Source: DASUME01 sp038257655 (GTDB lineage Bacteria > Myxococcota_A > Polyangia > Polyangiales > DASUME01). Taken from it: a stretch of DNA of 6,394 nucleotides. Every line of letters starts with the position of its first letter. Within the stretch, counting starts at the first letter, position 1. The notes under the pieces were generated by a model. The model did not search any database and was not told the DNA's origin. It saw only the letters and a program-made list of their open reading frames with translations. The position numbers were made by a program, and so were the translations under genes. The stretch is taken from positions 1 to 6,394 of the forward strand of contig JBBSJC010000483.1 in assembly GCA_038257655.1 (NCBI GenBank), read 5' to 3'. Shown here piece by piece: positions 5,940 through 6,394 of the stretch.

Positions 5940-6021
5940 AGGCGAATGGCGACAAACTTCCGGCGAACTCTGACCCGACGAGGTTTTGAGGAGAAACTAC
6001 CGCGCGTACCGGCCGGGTGAA

Positions 6022-6060
6022 GACCGCGCCTGACCGAGCCCACCCTCACAACGCGCGGTC
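6022..6060. repeat. Perfect 8-base inverted repeat downstream of the lipoprotein gene
   Basis: GACCGCGC (6022-6029) and GCGCGGTC (6053-6060) are perfectly complementary and enclose a 23-base spacer, starting 82 bases after the lipoprotein stop. The strong GC stem could end the message, but no T-run follows and the loop is long. The rest of the 189-base gap shows no gene. Confidence 0.3.
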
Positions 6061-6089
6061 GCCTCGCCCCAACACCTCTGCTACGTGTC

Positions 6090-6121
6090 ACTTCCTAAGG
6101 GCTCGCGAGTCCTAAGGGGGT
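6090..6121 (+). promoter_or_regulatory. Hairpin that would hide the ribosome binding site of the small membrane protein gene
   Basis: The arms 6090-6103 and 6108-6121 pair at 13 of 14 positions (10 Watson-Crick, 3 G-U, one A-A mismatch) around the loop CGCG. The right arm contains AAGGGGG (6114-6120), the ribosome binding sequence 8 bases before the ATG at 6129. In the folded RNA this sequence would be paired, so translation could depend on opening the hairpin. The two arms also carry the direct repeat TCCTAAGGG (6093-6101 and 6110-6118) around the palindrome CTCGCGAG, so a DNA-binding site is an alternative reading. Confidence 0.4.
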
Positions 6122-6128
6122 ACGAGCG

Positions 6129-6347
6129 ATGAGTAAGGATAAGGAGCGCACGGAAAAAGGGGACAGCAATTCGGATGGTCTGCTCGTTGACCAGCCATCG
6201 CCAGCGCGCAAGCGAAGCGCAAAGTTGGGGATCGGCTGCTGTGTCGTCTTGGCTATCGGCCTCATCGCCGCCGCCGTGATCGAGCTGACCACCGATCAAG
6301 AAGACGCAGTGCCCGCGACCACTGTGGCGCCCACCGCGTTCCCCTAG
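6129..6347 (+). CDS. Small single-pass membrane protein of unknown function
   Basis: This is a 72-residue protein. The N-terminal 32 residues are hydrophilic and rich in Lys, Asp, Ser and Arg, ending in the positive stretch ARKRSAK. One membrane helix follows (about 34-51, GIGCCVVLAIGLIAAAVI), then a short tail rich in Thr, Ala and Pro. The positive-inside rule predicts a cytosolic N-terminus and an outward-facing C-terminus. AAGGGGG lies 8 bases before the ATG, which supports a real gene despite its size. The two cysteines (37, 38) are inside the membrane helix and do not form a lipobox. The family is not recognised. Frames on the opposite strand also stay open over this region but lack a comparable ribosome binding site and a coherent protein pattern. 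Confidence 0.55.
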   Translation: MSKDKERTEKGDSNSDGLLVDQPSPARKRSAKLGIGCCVVLAIGLIAAAVIELTTDQEDAVPATTVAPTAFP

Positions 6348-6394
6348 CGCCAGCGTTGGACGGTGTCACGATCGGGCTCGTGTCGGTGCGTCCT

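Noticed and set aside
6367..6382. Inverted repeat CACGA/TCGTG near the right edge
   Set aside because: The stem is only 5 base pairs with no T-run, 19 bases after the last stop codon. This is within chance expectation and the window ends too soon to judge.

Overview
The window reads as a stretch of chromosome from a high-GC, Gram-negative bacterium, most likely a member of the Myxococcota (Polyangia-type). The basis is an RCC1-like lipoprotein with a D/G/P-rich linker, GC-rich third codon positions, and a diadenylate cyclase with a DACNV-type sensor domain. The phylum assignment is inference. No rRNA, tRNA, CRISPR array or intact mobile element was seen.

Layout. Bases 1-231 hold the 3' end of an unrecognised gene, followed by a short non-coding stretch with three closely spaced inverted repeats (248-306). 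An exported protein with two DUF2059-like motifs follows (357-1223). Eighty-one bases later comes a 420-residue protein (1305-2567) that I read as a soluble diadenylate cyclase: an N-terminal sensor domain, then a DAC catalytic domain with intact DGA and RHR motifs. It converges, with a 13-base gap, on a minus-strand gene of unknown family (2581-3177). That gene is divergent from a stand-alone Pat-like GNAT acetyltransferase (3319-3978), and the 141-base gap between them carries two short dyads.

The 245-base gap after the GNAT gene contains, on the minus strand, what looks like a remnant of the C-terminal end of a group II intron reverse transcriptase. It also contains a plausible sigma70-type promoter for the next gene. 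That gene (4224-5939) encodes a secreted lipoprotein with seven RCC1-like blades, each with a cysteine pair, and a C-terminal region that appears to be two tandem copies of an unnamed domain. After a 189-base gap there is a small single-pass membrane protein (6129-6347), whose Shine-Dalgarno sequence lies in the arm of a predicted hairpin. The last 47 bases hold nothing I can call.

How the genes work together. Nothing shows one pathway for the whole window. The DUF2059-type gene and the diadenylate cyclase lie in the same direction and could be co-transcribed, which would link an envelope protein to c-di-AMP signalling, but this is only suggested by proximity. The other genes look like independent housekeeping or accessory units.
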